Of a stretch of 64,000 bases of DNA, positions 27,813-37,345 are shown piece by piece. Every line of letters starts with the position of its first letter. Position 1 is the first letter of the stretch. Below the pieces are notes generated by a model. That model made no database searches. It had not been told where the DNA came from and saw only the letters and a program-made list of their open reading frames with translations. This DNA comes from Gemmobacter serpentinus (GTDB taxonomy: Bacteria > Pseudomonadota > Alphaproteobacteria > Rhodobacterales > Rhodobacteraceae). A program made the translations under genes and the position numbers. The stretch is taken from assembly GCF_008973825.1 (NCBI RefSeq), contig NZ_WCHR01000020.1:1-64000 (forward strand), in the 5' to 3' direction.

Positions 27813-29018
27813 TCAGACGCGTTCAAGAATGATGGCGATGCCCTGACCCACGCCGATGCACATGGTGCAAAGCGCATAGCGGCCGCCGGTGCGGTGCAGT
27901 TGATAGGTGGCAGTGGTGACAAGCCGCGCGCCCGACATGCCAAGCGGATGACCGATGGCAATGGCACCGCCATTGGCGTTCACCCGCGCATCATCATCCG
28001 CCAGACCAAGGTCGCGCAGCACGGCAAGTCCCTGCGCAGCAAATGCTTCATTCAGTTCGATCACATCGATCTGATCCAGCGTCAGCCCGGCACGCGCCAG
28101 CACCTTGCGCGTCGCGGGCACCGGGCCGATACCCATCACGCGCGGTTCGACCCCGGCAGCGGCCATGGCCACGATGCGGGCCTTGGGGGTAAAACCATGG
28201 GCCTTTGCAGCTTCGGCCGACAGGATGGCCAAAGCCGCCGCACCGTCATTCACGCCGCTGGCATTGCCCGCCGTGACGCTAAGATCCGGCCCATTCACGC
28301 CTTTCAGCCGGGCAAGGGTCTCAACTGTTGTGCCGGGACGGGGATGCTCATCAGTGTCAAAGACGACCGGCTCTCCCTTCTTCTGCGGGATCATGACCGG
28401 CACGATTTCGTCGCGAAACACCCCGGCTGCTTGCGCCGCCGCCCAACGGGCCTGGGAAAGTGCTGCGAAGGCATCTTGATCCGCACGGCTGACGCCCCAG
28501 TCGGCGGCGACATTGTCTGCCGTTTCGGGCATCGAATGGGTGCCAAAAGACTTTTTCAGCGCAGGATTGACGAAACGCCAGCCAATCGTGGTGTCATAGA
28601 CTGCGTTTGCCCGCGAAAAGGCGCTTTCGGCCTTGGGCATCACAAAGGGCGCGCGTGTCATGCTTTCGACCCCGCCCGCAAGAACGAAATCGCAATCGCC
28701 CGCCTTGATCGAACGCGCGGCCAGGCCCACCGCGTCCATGCCCGAACCACAGAGGCGGTTCACCGTCGTGCCCGGCACGCCCACCGGCATTCCTGCCAGC
28801 AGCACCGCCATGCGGCCCACATTGCGATTATCCTCGCCGGCCTGATTTGCGCAGCCAAAGATCAGATCATCCACGGCCGCCCAATCGGCAGCGGGATTGC
28901 GGTCCATCAAGGCCTTCAGCGGCAGGGCCGCCAGATCATCGGCGCGAAGCGTGGCCAGCGCACCTCCGTAACGTCCGACCGGCGTTCTGACTGCGTCACA
29001 GATGAATGCGTCGCGCAT
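27813..29018 (-). CDS. paaJ: PaaJ/PcaF-type beta-ketoadipyl-CoA thiolase
   Basis: 401 residues. Thiolase motifs: catalytic Cys in [12 protein letters not shown] (about 90), [12 protein letters not shown] (about 345), [16 protein letters not shown] (about 372) and [10 protein letters not shown] at the end. Cleaves 3-oxoadipyl-CoA and 3-oxo-5,6-dehydrosuberyl-CoA. First gene of the leftward paa operon, with a palindromic operator 63 bp upstream. Confidence 0.95.
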   Translation of the reverse strand: MRDAFICDAVRTPVGRYGGALATLRADDLAALPLKALMDRNPAADWAAVDDLIFGCANQAGEDNRNVGRMAVLLAGMPVGVPGTTVNRLCGSGMDAVGLAARSIKAGDCDFVLAGGVESMTRAPFVMPKAESAFSRANAVYDTTIGWRFVNPALKKSFGTHSMPETADNVAADWGVSRADQDAFAALSQARWAAAQAAGVFRDEIVPVMIPQKKGEPVVFDTDEHPRPGTTVETLARLKGVNGPDLSVTAGNASGVNDGAAALAILSAEAAKAHGFTPKARIVAMAAAGVEPRVMGIGPVPATRKVLARAGLTLDQIDVIELNEAFAAQGLAVLRDLGLADDDARVNANGGAIAIGHPLGMSGARLVTTATYQLHRTGGRYALCTMCIGVGQGIAIILERV

Positions 29019-29080
29019 CTGCTTCTCCCCCCTTGGCCTGTCTGGCGTTCATGCTGGAGGCCGACGATTCTCCCAATTCG

Positions 29081-29096
29081 CCGACCGATTGGTCAA
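29081..29096. promoter_or_regulatory. Palindromic paa operator, copy 1
   Basis: CCGACCGATTGGTCAA; its complement TTGACCAATCGGTCGG agrees at 13 of 16 positions with the site at 39032-39047. Lies 63 bp upstream of paaJ. The near-palindrome suits a TetR-family dimer such as the one encoded at 41795. Confidence 0.65.
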
Positions 29097-29109
29097 CCTA
29101 TAGCACCAT

Positions 29110-29152
29110 AACATTACACCACAAAGCAATATTCATGATTTTCTGTAATGTT
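29110..29152. promoter_or_regulatory. Inverted repeat AACATTACA-N25-TGTAATGTT
   Basis: Perfect 9-base arms at 29110-29118 and 29144-29152, centred about 113 bp upstream of paaJ. The spacing of two-and-a-half turns between arms could fit a dimer of dimers. PaaX is a candidate binder by position only. Confidence 0.4.
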
Positions 29153-29626
29153 TTTGCGATCACGACGCGCCACATCTGCCTTTCGGACCAGTGGTGCCTA
29201 GATCGGTGTGGTGTCCGCGCCGAAATCGGGCGCTGCACCACGCCCGGCGGAGAGACGAAAGCGCAAGTGGCACAGCATTCGGCCAAGCGGCATAAATTAT
29301 TAAATTACAATTACTTATTGAAGGACCTTCTGTCCCCGAAAGGAACGGTCCTTCCCCTGACGTCGTGCCCCAGCGTTGCAGGATATACTGCCTGCGCCGC
29401 ACTGGCTCTTCGCCCATGATCTGCTTTCAGGCCGGGCCTGGTGGCAGGTCTTGCGGCGTCAATCGCATGAATCGTGACGAAATCCCGCGATCACCATCCG
29501 CCATCGCTGGCCGCCGTTCCCCACAACATCGGCCCCAAACCCGCTGACCTCCGGCCAATCCTCCGCGCAAGATACCGCCTGCGCCCCTCTCTGCGTTAAG
29601 GTGACAGGTCGGTAATCCGCAGGGCG

Positions 29627-30451
29627 TCAGCGAAAGAAGGCCAGACGGGCCTCGCTGCTGGCCGTGATGGCCTCCAGTCTGCCATGGCTGCCTTGCAGGC
29701 TTTGGCCGACAGCCAGATCCGCCGCCGGTGACAGCGCCCTGTAAAGATCACGGAACATCCTGCGGGCAGGAATCCCCGGCCAGTCCACGGGAAGCGCATC
29801 AACAGGCAGTCGCGGATCGCGCAGCATGACCCCACGATAGACATGCACCAGGAGCAGCCTTGCGATCATCGCGTCGGCTGCGGGAATAGTGGCACCAGCG
29901 GCCAGCGCCCCATCCAGAATCTCAAACCGCGACAGCATTCCGGCATAGCCATCCCGGATCCGCGACAGTTCCCAAAAGCCGGTCAATCTGTCTGCCCCCA
30001 CAACCGCGCCCGCGCGCAGGACCGTGCCCAACGATCCCAAATCCTGGCCATGATCGGGCGCGATCCAGACATCGCCGCCCATCCGTGCCAGATGGTGCTG
30101 GCGCGCAATGTCATCGGTCAGACCTGGCGCATGGACCACCAGCCACCCGCCATCCTCAAAGGCATCAGGCGCATAGAGCAGCCGCGCCGCAGCACCAAAT
30201 TCGGCCCGCGCCGCAGGGGCCAGCCGATAGAAGCTGCGCCGCCCGACCCGCTCTCCCTCCAGCCGCCCGGCCTGAACCAGCCTTGACACCGCCGTGCGGA
30301 CGGGGGCTTCGCCAATGCCGACACGCCCACAAACCTCGATCAGACTGCCCATCCAAAGAATTTCGCCGCGTGGCACCACCAGATCGCCATAGATCGTGAC
30401 GATGAATGACGCAGCCTTGAGCGGCAGATCCTTCAAAAGCGGCTCAATCAT
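29627..30451 (-). CDS. paaX: PaaX-family transcriptional repressor
   Basis: 274 residues. N-terminal winged helix region (ASFIVTIYGDLVVPRGEILWMGSLIEVCGRVGIGEAPVRTAVSRLVQAGRLEGERVGRRSFYRL) and the central and C-terminal PaaX domains (PDHGQDLG, FRDLYRALSPAADL). PaaX represses paa genes until phenylacetyl-CoA binds. Start at 30451 is uncertain because no strong ribosome site is visible. Lies between the two leftward paa units. Confidence 0.9.
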   Translation of the reverse strand: MIEPLLKDLPLKAASFIVTIYGDLVVPRGEILWMGSLIEVCGRVGIGEAPVRTAVSRLVQAGRLEGERVGRRSFYRLAPAARAEFGAAARLLYAPDAFEDGGWLVVHAPGLTDDIARQHHLARMGGDVWIAPDHGQDLGSLGTVLRAGAVVGADRLTGFWELSRIRDGYAGMLSRFEILDGALAAGATIPAADAMIARLLLVHVYRGVMLRDPRLPVDALPVDWPGIPARRMFRDLYRALSPAADLAVGQSLQGSHGRLEAITASSEARLAFFR

Positions 30452-30816
30452 CCGACATGATCCAGATGTCCGGCATCTCGCGATCGATGATCTTTGCACA
30501 TGTGGACATCGGGGCCTCTTACACCCGGCGGCGCCATCCCTGACGCAGCCCTCTCTTTCCCCGAGATGCCCTAGAATGGCTGAATATCCCAGTGCAATAT
30601 TCCATGCACACAGGATGAGGCGATGCCGCGCCGCGATCAACCAACCGCTGACAGGCGGCCCGGCGCGGCCCGGATGGCGCGGCCCGGCACCAGATCGTGA
30701 CCCCTGCGGGGCCAGATAGCCGCATCCCGGGCGGCCATTATCCCGTGGGGCGAAGGCCGGTCGCAACGCCCGGTGACCGATGCGATCTCGCTATGCGCCC
30801 CAAACCGGCCCGGACA
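30452..30816. other. Gap between the FadJ-like gene and paaX, no gene seen
   Basis: 365 bp. None of the three leftward frames continues the C-terminus missing from the FadJ-like protein. It should hold the paaX promoter. Nothing else recognised. Confidence 0.45.
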
Positions 30817-32754
30817 TTACCGATGCGATGCAAACATCGGGCCGCCGCGCCAGCGCGGAAAGCCGTAGCCATGGATTTCGACAAGATCGATGTCCGCAGG
30901 GCTGCGCGCGACGCCTTCCGACAGGATCGCGGTGCCTTCAGCCGCCATTTCCGCCACCAGACGCGCGGCAATCTCGGCGGGTTCCAGTTCAGCGCCCGGT
31001 GAGATCGCCCCCGCCAGCAGCGCCGCAACTTCGGCTGATGGCTGCGGACGCCGCTCCCCCGGGGTATAGTCATACCAGCCGCCGCCGGTCTTCTGTCCCT
31101 TGCGCCCCGCCCGAACCAGAATGTCGCCCAAGGTTTCTGCGACCTGCTGCCCGGCCAGCCGGGCCCCCTCGCGCTGCAGAAAGGCGATATCCAGCCCCCC
31201 CAGATCCTGGGCCTCGAACGGGCCCATGGCAAAGCCATACTGGCGCATCGCCGCGTCGATATCGGCGATTGCAACGCCTTGCCGGACCAGTGTTTCCGCC
31301 GCCGCGCGATAACGTTTCAGGATACGATTGCCGATGAACCCCTCGCAAATCCCTGCCTGCACCGGTACCTTGCCAAGCGCCCGGCCCAAGGCAAAGCCGG
31401 TGGCCAGGGTCTCGGGTGCTGTATCGGGGGTCGGCACGATCTCCAGCAATTTCATGACATTGGCAGGGCTGAAGAAGTGCAGCCCGATAAACCGGCCGGG
31501 GTGTGGCAGCCCTTCGGCGATCAGGCGCGGATCGAGATAGGAGGTATTGGTGGCCAGAACCGCATCGGGGCGGCATGACCGGCCCAGATCCGCAAAGACC
31601 GCGCGCTTCACCTCGATCGTCTCGAACACCGCCTCGATCACCAGATCGATATCGGCCAGATCCGCATAATCGGTCGTGCCTGTAACGCCATTCATCCGCG
31701 CGACGGCCTGTTCAGGGGCCAGTTTACCACGCTTGACCCCGCCGTCGAAAATGGCCTTGAGGTTGTCCAATCCGCGCTCAAGCGCCAGCGCATCGCGTTC
31801 GACCAGAACGACCGGCAGGCCGGCATCGCGCAGCGCCGCGGCAATCCCTGCCCCCATCGTGCCGCCACCGATCACCCCGACCCGGCGCAACGGCAATGCC
31901 GAGACATCTTTCAGATGGGCCGGGCGCGGTGCCGCACGTTCGGCAAAGAATACGGCGCGCAACGCAGCCGCCTGATCCGAGCCGCGCAGGGCAAGAAATC
32001 CCTCGCGCTCAAAAGCCATGGCTTCGGCAAATGGCAGCTCGGTCGCCTTGCGGATCGCGGCGAGGGCCCGCAGCGGCGCCATTTCGCCTTTTGCCCGTTT
32101 GGCAATCGCAGCTTCCTGATCGGCCCAGAAGCCGGGATCAGCGACAGGGGCCGGGCGCGCAGAAACCGGCAATGGCAAGGGCTGGTTCAGGGCCGCGCTG
32201 GCAAAATCCAGCGCGCCCGCGCGCAGATCGCCTGTCACCACCGCATCAAGCAGACCCATTGCCCTTGCCTTCACGGCCTGAACCGGACGGCCCGATGTGA
32301 CCAGATCGACCGCGGCTGCGACGCCCACCAGGCGCGGGGTCCGCACCGTGCCGCCCGCCCCCGGGATGATGCCCAATGTGACCTCAGGCAGACCCAGCAT
32401 CGCCGTGTCGAGCGCCACCCGGAACCGGCACCCCATCGCAATTTCCAGCCCCCCGCCAAGCGCGGATCCGTGGATCGCCGCGATCCAGGGCTTTGCCGCC
32501 GCCTCGATATGGGCAACAAGGTCCGGCAGATGCGGCGCAACCGGCGGTTTGCCGAACTCGGTCACATCGGCCCCGGCGATGAAAGTCCGGCCCGCACAGA
32601 TCAGGATGGCTGCGGCAATATCGGGATCGGCATCCAGGGTATCGACGGCCTCCCAAAGCCCCTGCCGCAGCGCAAGGCCAAGCGCGTTGACCGGAGGATT
32701 GTCGACGGTGACGATGGCGATCGCGCCCATGCGCGTGATGGTGACGACAGACAT
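30817..32754 (-). CDS. FadJ-like enoyl-CoA hydratase/3-hydroxyacyl-CoA dehydrogenase, short C-terminus
   Basis: 645 residues. N-terminal crotonase domain (about 1-185; [30 protein letters not shown]), then an NAD-binding domain ([19 protein letters not shown] about 291) and 3-hydroxyacyl-CoA dehydrogenase C-terminal domains ([11 protein letters not shown] about 475, [13 protein letters not shown] at the end). In the paa locus it would hydrate and oxidise the opened-ring CoA ester, the paaF/paaH steps. Relatives usually run on for roughly 50 more residues after GGPM; this one stops with FASHR. That may be a truncation or a late frameshift. The active-site motifs are all present. Confidence 0.88.
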   Translation of the reverse strand: MSVVTITRMGAIAIVTVDNPPVNALGLALRQGLWEAVDTLDADPDIAAAILICAGRTFIAGADVTEFGKPPVAPHLPDLVAHIEAAAKPWIAAIHGSALGGGLEIAMGCRFRVALDTAMLGLPEVTLGIIPGAGGTVRTPRLVGVAAAVDLVTSGRPVQAVKARAMGLLDAVVTGDLRAGALDFASAALNQPLPLPVSARPAPVADPGFWADQEAAIAKRAKGEMAPLRALAAIRKATELPFAEAMAFEREGFLALRGSDQAAALRAVFFAERAAPRPAHLKDVSALPLRRVGVIGGGTMGAGIAAALRDAGLPVVLVERDALALERGLDNLKAIFDGGVKRGKLAPEQAVARMNGVTGTTDYADLADIDLVIEAVFETIEVKRAVFADLGRSCRPDAVLATNTSYLDPRLIAEGLPHPGRFIGLHFFSPANVMKLLEIVPTPDTAPETLATGFALGRALGKVPVQAGICEGFIGNRILKRYRAAAETLVRQGVAIADIDAAMRQYGFAMGPFEAQDLGGLDIAFLQREGARLAGQQVAETLGDILVRAGRKGQKTGGGWYDYTPGERRPQPSAEVAALLAGAISPGAELEPAEIAARLVAEMAAEGTAILSEGVARSPADIDLVEIHGYGFPRWRGGPMFASHR

Positions 32755-32756
32755 GG

Positions 32757-33458
32757 TCAGATTCCCAGATAGGCTTCGCGGATGCGCGGATCGGCGATCA
32801 GTTCTGCCGCCGTGCCCGACATGGTGATGCGGCCGGTCTCCATGACATAGCCACGATCAGCGATCTTCAACGCGCCAAAGGCGTTCTGTTCGACCAGAAG
32901 CACGGTTACGCCAAGGCCCTTCAGCCCCTTCACCACGTCAAAAATCTGTTGAACGATGATCGGTGCCAACCCCATTGAGGGCTCGTCCAGCAACAGGCAG
33001 GACGGCCGCCCCATCAGCGCCCGCGCCATGGCCAGCATCTGCTGTTGCCCACCCGACAAACCACCCGCCGCCAGATTGCGTTTTTCCTTCAGGATCGGGA
33101 ACATCTGGAACGCGTCCTCCATGTCCTTTTCCACCCGATCATCGCTGAACAGGAAGGCACCGAGCCGCAGATTTTCTTCGACCGACAGATTTGTGAAGAT
33201 CTGCCGCCCCTCGGGCGATTGGGCCAATCCGCGGCGCAGGCGCTTATAGGCCGGAACCGGCACCAGTGCCTCGCCCCGGAAGGTGATGGTGCCGCCGGTC
33301 ACCGGCTGCACCCCCGACAGGCAGCGCAGCAGCGTGGTCTTGCCTGCGCCATTCGCCCCGACCACCGTCACGATCTCGCCCGAGTCGACCTGCAGATCCA
33401 GACCGTGCAGAACCTCGATCCGCCCGTAGCGCGAGCGCAGCCCTTCAACCGTCAGCAT
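32757..33458 (-). CDS. livF: LivF-type ABC ATP-binding protein (paa cluster)
   Basis: 233 residues. Walker [12 protein letters not shown], signature [16 protein letters not shown], Walker [21 protein letters not shown] sets ATG 33458, so the gene overlaps livG by 14 bp. One of the two ATPases of the branched-chain-type importer described at livK. Confidence 0.92.
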   Translation of the reverse strand: MLTVEGLRSRYGRIEVLHGLDLQVDSGEIVTVVGANGAGKTTLLRCLSGVQPVTGGTITFRGEALVPVPAYKRLRRGLAQSPEGRQIFTNLSVEENLRLGAFLFSDDRVEKDMEDAFQMFPILKEKRNLAAGGLSGGQQQMLAMARALMGRPSCLLLDEPSMGLAPIIVQQIFDVVKGLKGLGVTVLLVEQNAFGALKIADRGYVMETGRITMSGTAAELIADPRIREAYLGI

Positions 33459-34245
33459 GGGACACCTCCGCATCGGCACCCAGATAGGCCGCGATCACCG
33501 CCGGATTCTGGCTGACCGTGGCAGGATCGCCCTCGGCGATCTTTTCGCCGTGATCCAGCACGACAATATGGTTGGAGATCCGCATCACCATCTTCATGTC
33601 ATGTTCCACCAACAGAATGGCGACGCCGCTGGCCGCGACCTCGGCGATCAGATGGTCAATCTCTTCGGTTTCGACCGCGTTGCACCCCGCCGCAGGCTCG
33701 TCCAGCAACAGGATCTTCGGGTTCAGCGCGAGCGCGCGGGCAATTTCCAGCCGCTTGAGCGATCCATAGGACAGATTGCCCGCCTCACGCTCGGCCGCGC
33801 GGTCAAGACCGACACGCGCCAGCAGCTTGCGTGCGCCTTCCTCGGCCGCGCGCGCGCGCCGACGTGACCCCGGCAGCGACAGCAGATCGGCAAGGATCGG
33901 CCCTTTTTCCGACAGGTGATAGCCGGTCACCGCATTTTCGAGCACGGTCATCGATTGAAAGATCTGCAGGTTCTGGAAGGTTCGGCTCATGCCGCGGCGG
34001 GCCAGCAAATGCGGCTCGACCCCGGTCACATCCTCGCCTGACAGCTTCACCCGGCCCATGCTGGGCTGATAGATGCCCGAAATCATATTGAAGAGCGTGG
34101 TCTTGCCCGCGCCGTTCGGCCCGATGATCGAAACGATTTCACCGGGCTTCACCGCAAAGCTCACATCATTCACGGCCTTCAAGCCGCCAAAGGCGATGCC
34201 CAGACCATCCACGGACAACAGGGTTGCCTTGTCCTCACGGGTCAT
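33445..34245 (-). CDS. livG: LivG-type ABC ATP-binding protein (paa cluster)
   Basis: 266 residues. Walker [17 protein letters not shown], signature LSYGSLKRLEIARALAL (the LivG variant of LSGGQ), Walker B ILLLDEPAAGCN, and the LivG C-terminal extension. Overlaps livM by four bases. Confidence 0.92.
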   Translation of the reverse strand: MTREDKATLLSVDGLGIAFGGLKAVNDVSFAVKPGEIVSIIGPNGAGKTTLFNMISGIYQPSMGRVKLSGEDVTGVEPHLLARRGMSRTFQNLQIFQSMTVLENAVTGYHLSEKGPILADLLSLPGSRRRARAAEEGARKLLARVGLDRAAEREAGNLSYGSLKRLEIARALALNPKILLLDEPAAGCNAVETEEIDHLIAEVAASGVAILLVEHDMKMVMRISNHIVVLDHGEKIAEGDPATVSQNPAVIAAYLGADAEVSHADG

Positions 34246-35201
34246 TCGCCCCTCCCCCTCAGCCGACGCAGGATCGAGGGCAACAGCCCCTCGCGTAGAA
34301 AGATCATCACCAGCACCATCACCAGACCCAGCACCATCTGTTCATATTCGGCAAAGACCGTCAGCACCTGTGGCAGCAGGGTCAGGATACCTGCCCCGAA
34401 AATTGCCCCCAAAACCGATCCGACCCCACCAAGAACGGCCATCGTCACCATCTCGATCGAATGCATGAAGCCCGCGACATCCGGCGTGATGAACTTGTTC
34501 TGCAGCGCCAGCAACGAGCCGGAGACCGATGCATAGACCGCCGATATCACGAAGGCCTGCAGCTTCATCCGTGGCACATCAATGCCAACGGTGCGGGCCG
34601 CAACCTCGGACCCATGCAGCGCGCGCAAGGCGCGGCCCGCTGGGCTGCTGTGCAGATTGAGCGCGATCCAGGCACCGACAATCAGGAAAAGGCCGCAGAA
34701 GTAATACCAGAACTCGCCATTGCTCAAGTTCAGGCCCCAATCTTTCAGCACGGCACGCAGGCCAAGTTCCGGCACCTCGATGCCATCCGGCCCCCGGGTC
34801 AGGTCGCGTTCATTGTTGAGAACCATCGAGACCAGAATGCCAAAGCCCAGGGTTGCAACACCCAGATAATAGCCTTTCAGCCGCAAGATGGGGCGGCCCA
34901 CCAGATAGGCCAGCCCGGCAGAGATCGCGGCCCCAAGCACCACGGCCAGGGCCGGGTGGATGCCCCAATGCACCGGAGCCAGTGCGCAGGCATAGCCGCC
35001 AATCCCGGCAAAACCGGCATGTCCCAGGCTGATCTGCCCGGCATAGCCGGTCAGGATCACGATGCCCGTCACCGCCAGACCATTGACGAAAATCAGGGCT
35101 CCGACGCGGTAGTAATAGCCAGAGGGGAAGAAGAAAGGTGTGATCGCGACCAGAGCGGTCAGCACCAAAAGGGTGGCCGTTTTGGGTGATATCTTCATCA
35201 T
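34242..35201 (-). CDS. livM: LivM-type ABC permease (paa cluster)
   Basis: 319 residues, eight or nine hydrophobic segments, with GYAGQISLGHAGFAGIGGYACA (about 52) and GGVGSVLGAIFGAGIL (about 260) typical of LivM. ATG at 35201; a GTG one codon earlier overlaps the livH stop. Confidence 0.92.
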   Translation of the reverse strand: MMKISPKTATLLVLTALVAITPFFFPSGYYYRVGALIFVNGLAVTGIVILTGYAGQISLGHAGFAGIGGYACALAPVHWGIHPALAVVLGAAISAGLAYLVGRPILRLKGYYLGVATLGFGILVSMVLNNERDLTRGPDGIEVPELGLRAVLKDWGLNLSNGEFWYYFCGLFLIVGAWIALNLHSSPAGRALRALHGSEVAARTVGIDVPRMKLQAFVISAVYASVSGSLLALQNKFITPDVAGFMHSIEMVTMAVLGGVGSVLGAIFGAGILTLLPQVLTVFAEYEQMVLGLVMVLVMIFLREGLLPSILRRLRGRGE

Positions 35202-36073
35202 CACACCCGATCCGTCGATTTGCGACCAAACAGCCCATGCGGCAAGAAGAACAGAACCGCAAGGATCACGATAAAGGCCGCGGCATCCTTGTATTGCGAC
35301 GACAGGTAGCCGGCGGTCATCGCCTCGATCAGCCCGATGGCAAAGCCGCCGACCAGCGCCCCTTTGGGGTTCCCCATGCCGCCCAGCATCGCCCCGGCAA
35401 ATCCCTTCAGCGCAAAGCCGATCCCGACATTATAGGCAACCAGCGTGATGGGCGTGGCCAATACCCCGGCCAGCGCGCCGATGCCTGCCGACAGGGCAAA
35501 GGACAGGGTCATGACGAAATTGGTGTTGATGCCGACCAGCTGTGCCGCAAGCCGGTTGTTTGATGTCGCAAGCACCGCACGCCCCAGCAGCGTGCGGGTG
35601 AAGAACACCCACAGGCCCAGAAAGACCACCAGCGCGCCGCCAATGACCCAAAGACTTTGCGGCAGGATGGTCGCCCCGCCAACCCGGATCGGCGCATCGC
35701 CGGAAAAGGCCGGGAAGGAATGGATCTGTTTATCGAAAATCAGCTGCGTCCCGCCTTGAATGAAGATCGAGGCCCCGATGGTGATGATGATCAGCGACAC
35801 CACCGGCGCGCCCCGGGCGGGCTCGATCATCAGCTTGTTCATCGCAACGCCAAGGGCCGCGGTCACCACGATGGCCGAAAGCGCCGCAAGCGGCAGCGGC
35901 AGACCCGCCGCATGGGCGAACCAGGTGATCATGCCACCCAGCATGACGAACTCGCCCTGGGCAAAGTTCACCACGTCCGAGGCATTGTAAATGATCGTGA
36001 AACCAAGAGCGACCAGCGCGTAGACCGCGCCAACCGTCACCCCTGAAAACAGGAATTGCAAAAGTTCTGACAT
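35201..36073 (-). CDS. livH: LivH-type ABC permease (paa cluster)
   Basis: 290 residues. ALVALGFTIIYNASDVVNFAQGEFVMLGGM (about 20-50) and GFAGAMLGGMGNPKGALVGGFAIGLIE (about 225) are family signatures. Inner-membrane pore partner of LivM. An intergenic hairpin separates it from the binding-protein gene. Confidence 0.92.
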   Translation of the reverse strand: MSELLQFLFSGVTVGAVYALVALGFTIIYNASDVVNFAQGEFVMLGGMITWFAHAAGLPLPLAALSAIVVTAALGVAMNKLMIEPARGAPVVSLIIITIGASIFIQGGTQLIFDKQIHSFPAFSGDAPIRVGGATILPQSLWVIGGALVVFLGLWVFFTRTLLGRAVLATSNNRLAAQLVGINTNFVMTLSFALSAGIGALAGVLATPITLVAYNVGIGFALKGFAGAMLGGMGNPKGALVGGFAIGLIEAMTAGYLSSQYKDAAAFIVILAVLFFLPHGLFGRKSTDRV

Positions 36074-36122
36074 AGGCTCTCCGGCTCGTGTTGCGGCGCG
36101 CGCGAGGGGGGCAGGATGGCGT

Positions 36123-36147
36123 GGTCCCCGCGCAGGTGGCGGGGACC
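36123..36147 (-). other. Hairpin between livK and livH
   Basis: Perfect 9-bp stem GGTCCCCGC / GCGGGGACC with a seven-base loop, 14 bp after the livK stop and without a T run. Such structures protect or partly terminate the binding-protein message so that it is made in excess over the permease. Confidence 0.6.
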
Positions 36148-36160
36148 GGATGGTGCTGGC

Positions 36161-37303
36161 TTACTCGACCAGGGCCCATTTGCCGTCACGGATTTCCAGC
36201 ATACGGAAAGCCGAAAGATCGAGGCCGAGATGGTCTTCCGCAGACATGGAATAGATGCCGGTGGTGCCCGCCAGACCGCTCGTGGCTTCCAGTGCATCGC
36301 GGATCGCCTGAGGCTCGGCAGAGCCCGCGCGCTTGATGGCATCGGTCACCAGATGCCATCCGTCATGGGCATAGCCCCCGAATGTGCCGACCGGCTGGCC
36401 GGTCTTGGCCTCATAGGCGGCCTTATAGGCGGTCACGATCGGCTTTTGCACATCACCGTCGGCCAGCAATTCCGGGATCAGCAGCGCATTGCCCGGCAGG
36501 CGCACGCCTTCCGCAGCTTCGACACCGGCCAGTTCGATGAACCCGGCCGAGGCCACGCCATGCGATTGATAGAACGGCAGTTCGATCCCGAGCTGTTTGT
36601 AGTTGCGCGTCACGATGGACGGACCTTGCCCGAAACCGGGGTTCAGAACCGCCTGAATCCCTTCGGCATTGCGGATCTTGGTCAACTGGGCGGTCATGTC
36701 CGAATCTTTCGGATCATAGGTTTCATCCGCCACGATCTCGATGCCGTAATCGCTGACGACGTCCTTGCACTGGGCCTGCATCGAGGCCCCGAAGCCGTCC
36801 GTTCCCGAAATCAGGCCGACCTTGGTGAAGCCACGCTTCTGCATATCCTCGAAGATCTTCTGGCACGCCATCCGGTCGGTATGCGGCGTCTTGAAGGTAA
36901 AGGGCTTGACCGGCTGAATGATGTCGATGGCCCCCGCCAGCGAGACGAAGGGCACTTCTGCATCCTCGGTCACCGACAGGATCGACATCGAGGTGCCGGT
37001 GGTGGTGCCGCCGACGATGGCCACAACCTCGTCATCTTCGACAAGGCGGGTTGCGAAAGTGCGTGCCTTGTTGGGATCGCCGCCATCATCATAGAGAACA
37101 AGCACCACCTTCTCGCCATTGATGCCACCGGCGGCGTTGGTTTCCTCGACCAGCATTTCCAGCGTCTTGGCCTCGGGATCGCCGAGGAAGGCCGCCGGGC
37201 CGGTCGCCGAAACCGAGGCACCGATCTTGATGTCAGCCATGGCTGCGGTTGCACCAAGCGCGGCCAGCAGGCCAAGTGCGGTTGTCGTCAGGGTCTTCTT
37301 CAT
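36161..37303 (-). CDS. Periplasmic binding protein, Liv-type, in the paa cluster
   Basis: 380 residues with signal peptide MKKTLTTTALGLLAALGATAAMA. Type I periplasmic fold: DIKIGASVSATGPAAFLGDPEAKTLEMLVEETNAAGGING and VVAIVGGTTTGTSMSIL. First of five ABC genes between paaN and the FadJ-like gene. The context suggests phenylacetate, phenylalanine-derived acids or another aromatic acid as ligand rather than leucine; this is inference. Confidence 0.88.
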   Translation of the reverse strand: MKKTLTTTALGLLAALGATAAMADIKIGASVSATGPAAFLGDPEAKTLEMLVEETNAAGGINGEKVVLVLYDDGGDPNKARTFATRLVEDDEVVAIVGGTTTGTSMSILSVTEDAEVPFVSLAGAIDIIQPVKPFTFKTPHTDRMACQKIFEDMQKRGFTKVGLISGTDGFGASMQAQCKDVVSDYGIEIVADETYDPKDSDMTAQLTKIRNAEGIQAVLNPGFGQGPSIVTRNYKQLGIELPFYQSHGVASAGFIELAGVEAAEGVRLPGNALLIPELLADGDVQKPIVTAYKAAYEAKTGQPVGTFGGYAHDGWHLVTDAIKRAGSAEPQAIRDALEATSGLAGTTGIYSMSAEDHLGLDLSAFRMLEIRDGKWALVE

Positions 37304-37345
37304 TCGATGTCTCCTCCCAGAGAACCTGCGTTGAAGGGGTAAAGG

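Larger units (their letters stand above)
29019..29626. other. Control region between paaJ and paaX, no gene seen
   Basis: About 600 bp. It is AT-rich at 29100-29160 and 29285-29320, unlike the surrounding coding DNA. It holds the shared paa palindrome, a long-spaced inverted repeat (29110-29152) and a further inverted repeat AAGGACC/GGTCCTT at 29321-29327 and 29347-29353. The operon promoter for paaJ must lie here. The part from 29360 to 29626 shows nothing I can name. Confidence 0.55.

Noticed and set aside
36116-37342. A 408-codon rightward frame opposite the Liv-type binding protein
   Set aside because: The leftward protein has a signal peptide and a clear family pattern; the rightward one has neither.
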